Positions 35,959 to 44,848 of a stretch of DNA of 64,000 nt are shown piece after piece; within the stretch, counting starts at the first letter, position 1; the number at the start of each line of letters is the position of its first letter. Source of the DNA: JAODBJ01 sp963782465 (GTDB lineage Bacteria; Actinomycetota; Acidimicrobiia; IMCC26256; PALSA-610); NCBI GenBank assembly GCA_963782465.1, contig CAWAJR010000007.1, positions 186,001 to 250,000 of the forward strand, in the 5' to 3' direction. Position numbers and translations under genes: made by a program. The notes beneath the pieces were generated by a model. That model was not told the DNA's origin. It did no database searches and worked only from the letters and a program-made list of their open reading frames with translations.

Positions 35959-36286
35959 CGTAGGTATTCCTACCGACACCGAGAGGGGTGTTCCGGCCTC
36001 TGGTCGCCGGCCTGCCGGGTCAAGACAATCGACTGGTGAAGTCACAGCTGACGGCTCGTCACCCCGGCGTACCTTGCTCGTCGTATCGGGGCGCTCGGCG
36101 CGTGTTCGCTCGCGCGCTCGGGCTCGGCGCCCGTTCCTGCGACGAAACGCCTCGCGGGGGGTGCACAAGACGTTGTGTAGCGGGCGGAGTTCTGACCGCC
36201 TGAGGGGAGCCAGAGGGGATCCGCCCATGGGCGCGGTTCTTTGTGCACTGAGCAAGCGGCCTACCGGAAAGGCGGCGGAGCGCGGG
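35959..36286. other. Gap with small hairpin, no gene
   Basis: This stretch of 328 bases follows the LuxR remnant. It opens with a palindrome GTAGG-TATT-CCTAC (35960-35973), which resembles operators often placed before response regulators. The rest holds direct, GC-rich sequence without coding character. A GGCGG-AGTTCTGA-CCGCC hairpin lies near 36182. The lipoprotein promoter should be near 36200-36270. Confidence 0.4.
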
Positions 36287-37609
36287 ATGCGGCGAGCAAC
36301 GATCGGGACGATTTCGGTGTTCCTGACGCTGGCGGTCGTCGGCGTCGCAGCATGCGGCGGCTCCAGCGGAAAGACACCGGCCGCGTCCGGCAACACGGGG
36401 AACGCCCGTGGCTCGTCTCGACCCGCCGCCACGCCCGGGAAGGCCGCGCCTGATTCCCTCATCGTGGCGCACCTCGCGTCGGCATCGGCGCTGCGCAGAG
36501 CGGGATTCGCCGCGACGGGCGTCGAGGACGACGGCGGCGCGCAAAGCGGCACGATTTTCTCGAGCCAAGCGCAAACCGCCGACGCCGACTCCCTCCTCGT
36601 GCTCGACCTCACCACGTACGCGTCCGCGGCCGAGGCCACGACCGGGTACCGGCAGTCGACCATGTCGCAGCCGTCGACGACGACGCTTCCGAACACCGGT
36701 GACAGAGCGGTCCTGGCGGGAACGGACGCGTACGTCGTCGTTGGCAGTCAGGTGCTGTCGATCACGGGGAGGCTCTCGCAGGCCGCGCAGGACGAGCTGA
36801 ACCACCTCAAGGCAACGGGCAAGCTCGACTTCTCCAAGCCGTTCCCCGCCACGCAGGCCCTTGCCGGGACTGTACGCAAGGTCGCGGCCGCGCTCGCGAA
36901 GACGATGAGCCGCGACGCGACGACGGCCGGCGCGACGTACACCTACACCCCGGCCGACGCGGTCGACCCGTGCGCGACTTCGCCGGCCTCCCTGTCCCGC
37001 AACGGCATCGACGTTACGAGCCAACATGTCGCCTCCGACGCGCCGCCCGCGTCCGAATGCGTCTATACCTTCACGGCGACGCACGGCGCGGAACCGTCGG
37101 TTCCGCAGCTCGCGGTGTACACGCTCACCGGGTTGCAGGCCACACACGCGGTGCCGGTGACGACGGTGCCGGCGTTCTTCTCGAAGATCCGCACGAGCTT
37201 CGTGGGCGGCCCGAGCGCCTACTCGTCCGGGTCGTTCGGCGATCCGGTACAGACCGAGGCGCGCAATCTCGCGACCGACCCCGACTTCGCGGTGAACTTC
37301 GACGACGTGTTCCTCGAGGAGGTCACCCAGGCCAACGGGTCTTCGAAACCGGACGCGACGACATGCAAGGCCGTTCCCCCGCTCATGGAGAAACCGCTCG
37401 AGCAGATGAAGCCGACGCTCGTGCCACAACCGAAGCCCCAGCCCCAGTCGGATCCGGTGTGGAAACGGTTCGAAGACGACTACAACTCCGCGCGCAACGA
37501 CTGGATGGAGTTCTCGGACAAATACAACCAGACCGCCACGGACCTTGCCGTCGAGGTTTGCGACGCGTTACGCAACAAGCTTGGACTGCCGATCCCCCCG
37601 ACGCACTGA
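36287..37609 (+). CDS. Secreted lipoprotein, 440 residues
   Basis: A predicted lipoprotein: MRRATIGTISVFLTLAVVGVAAC with lipobox GVAAC at about residues 19-23, then a Gly/Ser-rich linker. The body has mixed alpha/beta character with four spaced cysteines (DPCATSP, SECVYTF, TTCKAVP, EVCDALR) that could pair. A Pro/Gln-rich segment (VPQPKPQPQSDP) precedes the C-terminal helix. No family is recognised. The ATG at 36287 is chosen because the signal peptide starts there. Confidence 0.75.
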   Translation: MRRATIGTISVFLTLAVVGVAACGGSSGKTPAASGNTGNARGSSRPAATPGKAAPDSLIVAHLASASALRRAGFAATGVEDDGGAQSGTIFSSQAQTADADSLLVLDLTTYASAAEATTGYRQSTMSQPSTTTLPNTGDRAVLAGTDAYVVVGSQVLSITGRLSQAAQDELNHLKATGKLDFSKPFPATQALAGTVRKVAAALAKTMSRDATTAGATYTYTPADAVDPCATSPASLSRNGIDVTSQHVASDAPPASECVYTFTATHGAEPSVPQLAVYTLTGLQATHAVPVTTVPAFFSKIRTSFVGGPSAYSSGSFGDPVQTEARNLATDPDFAVNFDDVFLEEVTQANGSSKPDATTCKAVPPLMEKPLEQMKPTLVPQPKPQPQSDPVWKRFEDDYNSARNDWMEFSDKYNQTATDLAVEVCDALRNKLGLPIPPTH

Positions 37610-37763
37610 GCCTCGGATGGTCCACGCGTCGCAGCCGGGTCCTTCGTGGCGTTCGTTGTCGTCTTGGAGGGATGCGCCGAACTCGGCGTCGGCGCGCTGC
37701 GTCGTGCGCAGCTGCACCCCGAACTCGCCGTAGTGGTTGGCGCGCCATGCCCGCCGAAGTCGC

Positions 37764-38597
37764 TCACGATGAGCCGAGTCGTATCCCCGCGAGTTGTGTG
37801 CCGTGCGCGACGAGCCGGCCGCGTCGGTCCCAGATGAAGCAGGCTTCATCGACGCGTTGCGCGTCGATGAGTTGTGCCCGCTGCAGCACGCGCACCGGGC
37901 CGGGTGCAGGGAGAGCGCGCACGTACGCGGTGAGCTCGAGCGTCGGCACCCAGCCTGCGAGCTCGATGTCGAACGTTGCCGGCGGAAAGGCGTCGACCGC
38001 GAACAGCAACGAGATGGGATCGAACGGCGCGTTGCCGGGTAGGGAGAGCCAACCTCGCAGCTCTCCGCGCCCGCTCGGCTGCCCGCGTGTAAAGCCGGTG
38101 CACTCGGGATCGAGGCGGACGGTCACCTGTTCCATGATCGCGACCGGGTCTCCGGTTGGCAGACGAGCGACGAGGGTCTGCGCGTCGTCGATCGCCACCT
38201 GAGGGCTGGCTGGTGCGCCGGCGTCCCAGTGGGCGCTCGTGTCCGCGTCGAGATGACCGACCGTGATCAGGGCCTCGACGCACGCCTGGTCGTCTTGGCC
38301 CATCCGAGCCCGGACCTGGCTCGCCGATCTTCCCGCCCGGAGTACCTCCGCGGTCACGGTGACGGGGCCCGGGCGGGGTGAATGGAGATAGTGCGAGCTG
38401 GCTGCGATCACGTGATCGTGCCGGGTCACCGTCGTCGCGGCTCGTGCCAGCATCGAGAGGAGATAGCCGCCGTTGGGCCGGCCGCCGATCGTCCAGGCCG
38501 CGCTGACGAGGCCGCGAAACGTCCCGTCGCCGGCGTCGGTCAGCTCGGTGACCATGTCGAAGGCTTGTTTGGTGGGCGGCGCCGCTTGCGATGACAT
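37764..38597 (-). CDS. TesB-like acyl-CoA thioesterase (double hotdog)
   Basis: A 277-residue double-hotdog thioesterase. The N-terminal hotdog has WTIGGRPNGGYLLSMLARAA (about 35-54) and HYLHSPRPGPVTVTAEVLRAGRS. The C-terminal one has LLFAVDAFPPATFDIELAGWVPTLELTAYV, ending DRRGRLVAHGTQLAGIR, as in TesB and its actinobacterial relatives. It acts on acyl-CoA of unknown chain. It follows the single-hotdog gene with a one-base gap, so they form an operon. Confidence 0.85.
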   Translation of the reverse strand: MSSQAAPPTKQAFDMVTELTDAGDGTFRGLVSAAWTIGGRPNGGYLLSMLARAATTVTRHDHVIAASSHYLHSPRPGPVTVTAEVLRAGRSASQVRARMGQDDQACVEALITVGHLDADTSAHWDAGAPASPQVAIDDAQTLVARLPTGDPVAIMEQVTVRLDPECTGFTRGQPSGRGELRGWLSLPGNAPFDPISLLFAVDAFPPATFDIELAGWVPTLELTAYVRALPAPGPVRVLQRAQLIDAQRVDEACFIWDRRGRLVAHGTQLAGIRLGSS

Positions 38598-38598
38598 G

Positions 38599-39006
38599 TC
38601 AGGCGCGCGGCGCGACGTTCTGGAGCCGGACCTGGCCGGTGGCGACCAGACGGTCGCGGTCGTCGGTGATCCGCACCTCCCACAGTTGCTGAGTCCGGCC
38701 TTGTTGGATCGCCCGCGCGTCGACAGTGACCCGACCGTCGGTCATCGAACGGAGGAAGTTGGTGTTGTTGTTGACGCCCACGGCGACCATCCCGGACGCT
38801 TGCGCTGCGGTCGAGGCGCCGACACTCGCGGCGGATTCGATCGCGGTGGTGTAGACGCCGCCATGGATCAGTCCCCACGGTTGGTGATGCTCCGGACCAA
38901 GGTCGATCCAGCCGGTGACACGTGAGCTCTGGACGTCGTCGAGCACCAGGCCGACGGCTCGCATGAACGCACTCGACGGTTGGCTCGGCTGCGACGGATT
39001 CGGCAT
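38599..39006 (-). CDS. PaaI-type single-hotdog thioesterase
   Basis: A 135-residue hotdog protein: HHQPWGLIHGGVYTTAIESAAS (His-Gly-Gly with a catalytic Glu) and VGVNNNTNFLRSMTDGRVTVDARAIQQGRTQQLWEVRI. This is the PaaI/menaquinone-thioesterase pattern (HGG...E...N). The ATG at 39006 gives normal length. It is the first gene of a two-gene thioesterase operon, divergent from an HxlR regulator. Confidence 0.88.
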   Translation of the reverse strand: MPNPSQPSQPSSAFMRAVGLVLDDVQSSRVTGWIDLGPEHHQPWGLIHGGVYTTAIESAASVGASTAAQASGMVAVGVNNNTNFLRSMTDGRVTVDARAIQQGRTQQLWEVRITDDRDRLVATGQVRLQNVAPRA

Positions 39007-39023
39007 GCGCCGGAGAGTACCGG

Positions 39024-39043
39024 GTTGCGTTCTATCATGCAAC
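39024..39043. promoter_or_regulatory. Inverted repeat in thioesterase/HxlR divergent gap
   Basis: GTTGC (39024-39028) and GCAAC (39039-39043) form an inverted repeat separated by 10 bases, in the 53-base gap between the divergent thioesterase operon and the HxlR gene. Size and place fit an operator for the winged-helix regulator. Confidence 0.35.
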
Positions 39044-39059
39044 TCACTACGGTCGTGTT

Positions 39060-39551
39060 GTGCAGCGCAAGAGCTTCGAGGACATGAACTGCTCAGTGGC
39101 CCAGTGCCTCGAGGTCGTGGGCGAGTGGTGGAGCCTGTTGATCGTGCGCGACGCGTTCTTGGGCGTGCGCCGGTTCGACGACTTCCAAGCGCGACTCGGG
39201 ATATCACGCAACATCCTCAACGATCGACTGACGAAGTTGATCGACCGTGGCGTGCTCGACCGCGTTCCGTACCAGGACAACCCGCCCCGCGCGGAGTACC
39301 GGCTCACCGAGAAGGGCCGCGATCTGTGGCATGTCCTCACCGCGATGCGGCAGTGGGGTGATCGCTGGGCCGCCCCCGCCGGACCGCCGCTGAAGATGCG
39401 CCACACAACGTGTGGGCATCTCGGCAAAGCGGTTGCGATGTGTTCGCACTGTGGCGAACCGATCGGTCTTCGTTCGGTCACGGTCGAGCCCGGGCCTGGC
39501 GCGAATGCCGCCGACTTCGAGCGCACCGCACTCGACGGTTTCACCCGCTGA
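39060..39551 (+). CDS. HxlR-family transcriptional regulator with C-terminal zinc ribbon
   Basis: A 163-residue HxlR-type winged-helix regulator: NCSVAQCLEVVGEWWSLLIVRD (about 10-31), RFDDFQARLGISRNILNDRL recognition helix region, and the wing YRLTEKGRDLW. After the usual end (about residue 115) there is an extension with four metal-ligand candidates, HTTCGH ... CSHCGE, probably a small zinc ribbon. It is divergent from the thioesterase operon and is the likely regulator of it. The start is GTG at 39060. Confidence 0.88.
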   Translation: MQRKSFEDMNCSVAQCLEVVGEWWSLLIVRDAFLGVRRFDDFQARLGISRNILNDRLTKLIDRGVLDRVPYQDNPPRAEYRLTEKGRDLWHVLTAMRQWGDRWAAPAGPPLKMRHTTCGHLGKAVAMCSHCGEPIGLRSVTVEPGPGANAADFERTALDGFTR

Positions 39552-39568
39552 CAACGACAGGATCACGC

Positions 39569-39681
39569 GTGAAGGTCGAAGGTGCCGTTGCGCTCGTCAC
39601 GGGCGCCAATCGCGGCCGGCGCACGAGACGTATGTTGAGCAAGGACGGGCACGGGGCAAGATCGTCGTCAAAGTGAGATGA
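39569..39681 (+). pseudogene. Fused remnants: SDR N-terminus joined to MDR C-terminus
   Basis: From GTG 39569 the frame reads VKVEGAVALVTGANRG, the first strand and nucleotide loop of a short-chain dehydrogenase. About 2 bases on, in another frame, AHETYVEQGRARGKIVVKVR ends at a TGA at 39681. That is the C-terminal end of a medium-chain (quinone-reductase type) dehydrogenase. A deletion that removed the body of two adjacent genes would leave exactly this scar. Confidence 0.6.
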
Positions 39682-39703
39682 GTACCTCAACCCAGGAGCG
39701 CGC

Positions 39704-40099
39704 ATGGACGCGGTCTTCAAGTACGCCATCGATGCCAAGCTCGCGTTGTTCTGGCTGCCGTTCGGAGTTCGCCCTGCGAAGGACGGTGTCGAACTCACCG
39801 ACGACCGCCGGTTCGTCGCCACCTACGGCTTCCTGCGCGTCGAAACGCCGCTCGACAACATCGACGACGTGCACATCACAACGGGATATCGCTGGTGGAC
39901 CGCGGTGGGCGCACGCTTGTCGTTCGTCGACGACGGACTGACCTTCGGCACCAACGCGCAACGCGGTGTCTGCGTGCACTTCCTCACGAAAGTCCCGAGC
40001 CGCCTCCGCCGTTCAGGGCACTCGGCATTGACGGTCACGGTGGCCGACCCCGAGGGGCTCGTCGCCGCGCTCACGGCCACCGACCACGGTTCGTCTTGA
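39704..40099 (+). CDS. Conserved protein of unknown function
   Basis: A 131-residue protein starting MDAVFKYAIDAKLALFWLPF, with GVELTDDRRFVATYGFLRVETPLDNI, then YRWWTAVGARLSFVDDGLTFGT and a final helix TVTVADPEGLVAAL. This beta-rich layout recurs in actinobacterial proteins of unknown role and may have a PH-like fold (inference). AGGAGCGC lies before the ATG. Confidence 0.7.
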   Translation: MDAVFKYAIDAKLALFWLPFGVRPAKDGVELTDDRRFVATYGFLRVETPLDNIDDVHITTGYRWWTAVGARLSFVDDGLTFGTNAQRGVCVHFLTKVPSRLRRSGHSALTVTVADPEGLVAALTATDHGSS

Positions 40100-40218
40100 T
40101 GCCCGAGCCCAAACCCATCACGGGCACCGGCGGGCGCCGAGGTTTCGCAGCCCCTGATATCGGTGAACGGAAGATGCGTGGAGGCGACGACTGAGAGCGC
40201 GAAGAGCGAGGTGCCCAA

Positions 40219-41136
40219 ATGCAGGCGATCGTGGTGAGGGATGCAGCTGCGGGTTTGGCCGGGATGACGCTGGTGGAGCGGCCCGAGCCGGAAGCGGCGA
40301 TCAACGACGTCGTCGTTCAGGTTCGTGCGTCGGGATTCGTCCCGACCGAGTTGGCGTGGCCGTCGACCTGGACCGATCGCCTCGGCCGTGACCGAACTCC
40401 GTCGATCCCCGGCCACGAGCTGGCCGGAAGCGTCGCCGCCCTCGGCTACGGGACGACGGGACTGTCGGTGGGACAGCGGGTGTTCGGGCTTGCGGACTGG
40501 TACCGCGACGGCACCCTGGCGGAGTATGTGGCCGTCGAGGCGCGCAACCTCGCGCCGCTGCCGGGCGACGTCGACTTCACGGTGGGCGCGAGCCTGCCGA
40601 TCTCGGGCCTGACGGCGTGGCAGGGACTGTTCGGGCACGGCCGCCTGCAAGCGGGGCAGAGCGTCCTCGCGCACGGCGCCGCCGGCGCAGTCGGGTCGAT
40701 GGTGGCACAGCTGGCACGCGAGTTCGGTGCGTACGTCATCGGCACGGGACGCGCCGCCGACCGTCAGACGGCGCTCGACTTCGGCGCCCACGAGTTCGTC
40801 GACCTCGACAACGGGGCGCTGGAAGACGTCGGCGGAGTCGATCTGGTTTTCGACGTCATCGGCGGCGACATCCAGAAGCGGTCCGCGGATCTGGTTCGCG
40901 CCGGAGGAACGCTGGTGAGCGTCGTCGGGCCGCCCGAGGCGCGGCCCGCCGACGGTCGGGCGATCGACTTCGTTGTCGAGCCCGATCGCGCCCAACTGAT
41001 CGAGATCGTCCGGCGGGTGCGTGACGGGCGGTTGCGCACGAACATCGGCAACGTCGCGACGCTCGACGTCGCCGTTGCGGCGCTCAACCCGACCGAGCGA
41101 CGCAAGGGGAAGACGATCATCAGCCTTCGTCGATAA
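40219..41136 (+). CDS. NADPH:quinone reductase-like MDR oxidoreductase
   Basis: A 305-residue zinc-independent medium-chain dehydrogenase/reductase. The GroES-like N-terminal domain includes PGHELAGSVAALG (about 57-69). The Rossmann domain has VLAHGAAGAVGSMVAQLAREFGAYVIGTG (about 147-175), the AAGxVG dinucleotide motif. The catalytic-zinc Cys/His set is absent, as in quinone oxidoreductases. The substrate is unknown. The scar at 39619-39681 is the end of a related gene, so two MDR genes may once have stood here. Confidence 0.87.
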   Translation: MQAIVVRDAAAGLAGMTLVERPEPEAAINDVVVQVRASGFVPTELAWPSTWTDRLGRDRTPSIPGHELAGSVAALGYGTTGLSVGQRVFGLADWYRDGTLAEYVAVEARNLAPLPGDVDFTVGASLPISGLTAWQGLFGHGRLQAGQSVLAHGAAGAVGSMVAQLAREFGAYVIGTGRAADRQTALDFGAHEFVDLDNGALEDVGGVDLVFDVIGGDIQKRSADLVRAGGTLVSVVGPPEARPADGRAIDFVVEPDRAQLIEIVRRVRDGRLRTNIGNVATLDVAVAALNPTERRKGKTIISLRR

Positions 41137-41153
41137 GGGAGGGCGTCGGTCCC

Positions 41154-41918
41154 TCAGTCGGAGGCACCGGCAAAGCGCATGTGCCGCATCCGCCACACCG
41201 ACACGCCAAGGAGCACGATCGTCACGATCGTCAGCTGGACGATCGCCGCGCCGCCTTGAGGGATCGAGTGGCGCACGATGCGGTGGGGGACATCGTTGAG
41301 GTACCCGAGGAAGATCGCGCGCGACTCCCAGGTCGGCGACAGCTGCGCGATGCCGGTCAGCGCGGTGCCGAGGAGCCGTTCCACCAGGAACACGAACGCC
41401 AGCGACCACACCGCGGTGCGTCGCGTGAGGCTCGCGATCGCGATGAACACCGCGACGTACGCCGCGGCGCCGACGGCTGCGGCGACGAACGCCGCGCCCG
41501 CGCTCTCGGGAGTACCCGCGATCACCGCGGCGAGCGCGGCCGCCGGTGCGATCGTGCCCAGCGCGACGAGCGAGCCTCCCGTCCAGCGGCCGATCACGAT
41601 CAGCCACGTGGGTGTGGGCGACAACCAGGTGAAGTGGAAGGTGCCGGCCCGAACCTCGGCCCCGAGCACGGAGTCGCCGATGATGAGCGCCGCGATCGGC
41701 ATCACCAACCCGAAGATGCCGTCGGCAGCAACGGTCGCGAACGCGCGCTGCGCCGGTTCGTCGATCGCGTACGCGAGGAGACCGAAGAGCAGCGCGCCCG
41801 CACAGGGGATGAGGATCGCCAACCGGCGCTTTCTCGGCAGGCACGATCGCAACGTGTAGGCAAGGATCGCGAGGAACCGCGAGCGCGGCCTTCGTGCCGT
41901 CACCGCCGCCGCGTTCAT
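41154..41918 (-). CDS. ABC-2 type transporter permease
   Basis: A 254-residue membrane protein with six hydrophobic helices, last gene of a four-gene operon. Sequence around helix 2, GDSVLGAEVRAGTFHFTWLSPTP, resembles the ABC-2 permease region with a conserved E-x-R-x-G/T-x. It overlaps the preceding ATPase by 4 bases (ATGA), so it is its membrane partner. The substrate is unknown. Confidence 0.8.
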   Translation of the reverse strand: MNAAAVTARRPRSRFLAILAYTLRSCLPRKRRLAILIPCAGALLFGLLAYAIDEPAQRAFATVAADGIFGLVMPIAALIIGDSVLGAEVRAGTFHFTWLSPTPTWLIVIGRWTGGSLVALGTIAPAAALAAVIAGTPESAGAAFVAAAVGAAAYVAVFIAIASLTRRTAVWSLAFVFLVERLLGTALTGIAQLSPTWESRAIFLGYLNDVPHRIVRHSIPQGGAAIVQLTIVTIVLLGVSVWRMRHMRFAGASD

Positions 41919-42916
41919 CGGATCAACTCGCGGAACAGGCTCTCGAGCGAGTCGTCGAGGGCGCGGACTTCGCGTAACCGGACCGAGTGGTCGCGGGCGA
42001 GCCGCGGCAGCGCGGTCGCCAACTCACGCGCTCGACCAGTCTGGATGACGAGGCCGTCGCGTGCGGTGTCGAACGTGACACCACCCACCGAGTCGAGCGC
42101 GATCAACGCTGATGCCAGCCGCCGCCCGTCGTCGGAACGTACGAGCACGTGGCGAGGACGGTCGTCCATTGCGTCGCGGATCGCATGGTGGCCACCCGCC
42201 GCTGCGAGCCGTCCGTGGACCAGCACGATCACGCGCTGCGCCAACCGCTCGACCTCGTTCAATACGTGCGAACTCACGATCACGGTCCGGCCTTGGGCGC
42301 CGAGCTCCTTGAACAGCGCGATCAGGTGGAGCCGTTGCACCGGATCGGCGCCGTTCAGCGGTTCGTCGAGGACGAGCACCTGAGGATCGCACACCAGCGC
42401 GGCGGCGACTTTGGTGCGCTGCCGCATGCCTTTGCTGAAGGCGTCGACGCGCCGGTCGGCGACGTCGAGCATCGCCACCGACTGCAGCGCCTGCTCCGGC
42501 GCGAGGCGATCGACGATGCCGTGAAGGTCGGCGACGTAGTGGAGGAACTGGCGCGCGGTCAGCCCGGCGGGCACCGCTTCGTCCTCCGGCACGAGCGCGA
42601 GCCGGCGGAACACGTTGCGGTCGCGACGCGGATCACTGCCTTCGACCAGCACGTGTCCCTGGTTGACGTCGATCAACCCTGTCACCGCCCGCATGAGCGT
42701 CGTTTTGCCCGCCCCGTTGGGACCGAGCAGGCCGGTCACCCCGGGGCCGAACGAACAACTGAGATCCGACAGCGCGACCTTCTGGCGGAACCAGACCGAC
42801 ACGTTGTCGACGGAGACGGTGGCGTCGGGCGCAAACGCCGGGTCGAGCGCCGCCGGAGGCGATGGCGTTGCGGCCGGCGTCGCGGCCGGCGTCGCGGCCT
42901 CGAACGGCGCGGTCAT
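41915..42916 (-). CDS. ABC transporter ATP-binding protein
   Basis: A 333-residue ATPase. An N-terminal Ala/Thr/Pro repeat (AATPAATPAATPSPP) precedes the ATPase: Walker A GPNGAGKTT, FSKGMRQRTKVAAAL signature (S-K-G-M-R variant typical of ABC-2 exporters), Walker B VLVLDEPLNGADP and H-loop VSSHVL. A C-terminal domain of about 90 residues follows. Overlaps of 4 bases on both sides place it in the operon with the permeases. Confidence 0.9.
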   Translation of the reverse strand: MTAPFEAATPAATPAATPSPPAALDPAFAPDATVSVDNVSVWFRQKVALSDLSCSFGPGVTGLLGPNGAGKTTLMRAVTGLIDVNQGHVLVEGSDPRRDRNVFRRLALVPEDEAVPAGLTARQFLHYVADLHGIVDRLAPEQALQSVAMLDVADRRVDAFSKGMRQRTKVAAALVCDPQVLVLDEPLNGADPVQRLHLIALFKELGAQGRTVIVSSHVLNEVERLAQRVIVLVHGRLAAAGGHHAIRDAMDDRPRHVLVRSDDGRRLASALIALDSVGGVTFDTARDGLVIQTGRARELATALPRLARDHSVRLREVRALDDSLESLFRELIR

Positions 42917-43821
42917 CGTTCGACCCAGCGGTAACGGCGCAGGAGCACACCGGCGCCGACGAGCACGACCGCGACGTAGATCACGACTGCGTACAAGCCG
43001 CCGTTGGCGACGCCGGACAACGGTGAGGGATGGTCGACGTGGCCGAGGAACACGAGGTCGCGCAGGTACAGCGGCAGGGCGAGAATGTTGATCAGCGCAG
43101 CCGCGGAACCGCCCTTGATCTCGACGTCGCCGACGAACACCCCCGAAGTAATCGACGTGATGAGGAACAGGCCGATCACCGACGCGCCCGCGACGATGCG
43201 GCGATCGGTCAGCGAGGAGATCGCGACGCCGATCACCGCGTAATAGAGCGCCAGGAGCGCGACCGCGACCGGCACCTTCCACAACACGTCGAGATGGCCG
43301 GTGAAGTAGTCGAGCGCGCGGTTGCTCACGAGCATGTTGCCGACGAACAACACCACCTGCGGCAGGAACGAGAAGGCGAACAGGATCGTCGCGATTGCGC
43401 CGAGCTTCGCGAGCACGTAGTCGACGCCGGTGATGGGGCGGGCGAACATCAACGGGAGGACGTGCTGGCGGCGATCGGGGCACACGACGTCGGGTGCCAC
43501 CAGCGCGACGAACAGCAGCAGCGCCGCCGAGACGCCGACGTAGTCGTGGTAGGTGATGATCTGCACCCGGTCGCTCACAAAGGAACGGTCGCGGGTCACA
43601 TAACCGATGCCCACGTTCACGATCGCCGGGATCGTGACAATGCCGAGCAGCACGAACGGCGCGACCTTCTGGCGCCAGGATCGCCGGATCCCGAGCGCGC
43701 GGCGCATCGACGCCTTGTAGAGCGCGAACGCCGCCGCGCCCCGCCGGCCGCGCCGACCTTCGTACGGGCGGTACCCGCGGTCGTAGACCGCGCCGCCGCG
43801 CGACTCGTCGAGCACGGTCAC
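42913..43821 (-). CDS. ABC-2 type transporter permease
   Basis: A 302-residue membrane protein. A cytoplasmic N-terminus (VLDESRGGAVYDRGYRPYEGRRGRRG) precedes six or more helices. The stretch PDRRQHVLPLMFARPITGVDYVLAKLGAI is typical of ABC-2 permeases with the polar loop between helices 2 and 3. The GTG at 43821 overlaps the ATPase stop (GTGA), and its stop overlaps the next ATPase start. It is probably the partner of the first ATPase. Whether the two pairs form one complex or two exporters is open. Confidence 0.85.
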   Translation of the reverse strand: MTVLDESRGGAVYDRGYRPYEGRRGRRGAAAFALYKASMRRALGIRRSWRQKVAPFVLLGIVTIPAIVNVGIGYVTRDRSFVSDRVQIITYHDYVGVSAALLLFVALVAPDVVCPDRRQHVLPLMFARPITGVDYVLAKLGAIATILFAFSFLPQVVLFVGNMLVSNRALDYFTGHLDVLWKVPVAVALLALYYAVIGVAISSLTDRRIVAGASVIGLFLITSITSGVFVGDVEIKGGSAAALINILALPLYLRDLVFLGHVDHPSPLSGVANGGLYAVVIYVAVVLVGAGVLLRRYRWVER

Positions 43822-44735
43822 GACAGGTGCTCCGCGCGGCGCAGGAACACTTCGTCGAGCGACGTGAGGCGCGTCGAGAGCCGGTAGAGCGGGAGTTCGA
43901 GCTCTGCAATGATGCCGACCAGCGCGTCGAGCTGAAGGTCGCCGTCGATCTCCACCTCGACGACCCCGTCCTCCGCGAGCGCGCGCAGGTGCACGGCATC
44001 GAGCGCGGCAACCAGCGTGTCGCCGTGGGTGCCGACGTCGACGGTCACCGTGCCAGTGCGTTCGAGCAGCGCATCGGTCGCGCCGGCGACGACGAGTCGA
44101 CCCGAGTCGATCATCACCACGTGGTCGCACACCTTTTGCACGTCGTCGAGCAGATGCGTGGCCATCAACACCGAGATGCCGAACGAGCCGAGCCGAGCGA
44201 CGAGGGTGAGCATGTCGTCGCGCCCGACCGGGTCGAGGCCGGCGGTCGGTTCGTCGAGGAGGACCAATTCGGGATCGCTGACGATGGCCTGCGCGAGCTT
44301 CGTGCGCTGGCGCATGCCGGTGGAGAACTCGCCGATCGGCCGGAAGCGGGCCTCGTCGAGCCCGACGAGATCGAGGATGTCGGATGCACGTTGGCGCGCC
44401 GCGCGGGCCGGCAAGCCGCTCAACTCGCCGAACGTCGAGACCACATCGGCCGCGCTCTGGTCCAGCGGGAGGCAGTCGTGCTCGGGCATATAGCCGAGGC
44501 GGGCGCGGACACCGATCGGGTCGCGCGCCACGTCGAGGCCGCACACCTCGATTCGGCCTTCCGTCGGGTGAGCGAGCCCGAGCAGCAGCCGAAACGTCGT
44601 CGTCTTGCCGGCGCCGTTCGCGCCCACGAGGCCGATGCTGCCGCGGGGCACCTCGATGGTGAGGTTGTCGAGCGCAGTTGCCCCGGGGTAGCGCTTGGTC
44701 AAGCCATCCAGGCGGAGAAGCGGTTCGTTTCGCAC
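43818..44735 (-). CDS. ABC transporter ATP-binding protein
   Basis: A 305-residue ABC ATPase and the first gene of the four-gene operon. Walker A GANGAGKTT at about 37-45, signature EFSTGMRQRTKLAQAI, Walker B LVLLDEPTAGLDP, and an H-loop at ATHLLDD. A small C-terminal domain (VTVDVGTHGDTLVAALDAV) follows. Such ATPases drive ABC-2 exporters of lipids, drugs or polysaccharides; nothing here picks one. Confidence 0.9.
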   Translation of the reverse strand: MRNEPLLRLDGLTKRYPGATALDNLTIEVPRGSIGLVGANGAGKTTTFRLLLGLAHPTEGRIEVCGLDVARDPIGVRARLGYMPEHDCLPLDQSAADVVSTFGELSGLPARAARQRASDILDLVGLDEARFRPIGEFSTGMRQRTKLAQAIVSDPELVLLDEPTAGLDPVGRDDMLTLVARLGSFGISVLMATHLLDDVQKVCDHVVMIDSGRLVVAGATDALLERTGTVTVDVGTHGDTLVAALDAVHLRALAEDGVVEVEIDGDLQLDALVGIIAELELPLYRLSTRLTSLDEVFLRRAEHLS

Positions 44736-44848
44736 GGCACGGGCGAGTGTGCCACCTCGGGTGGGCCCAGACGGTGCGCCGCGAAGTTCCGCAGGTCGAC
44801 GAGCGACTTCGGTGGTGTCGCGGTGCCGACTGGTCCATCATCGGTACC

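Noticed and set aside
31907..36000. An att-site direct repeat of the tRNA-Met 3' end at the far side of the island
   Set aside because: I could not find a second copy of the T-arm/acceptor sequence between 32 and 36 kb by eye.
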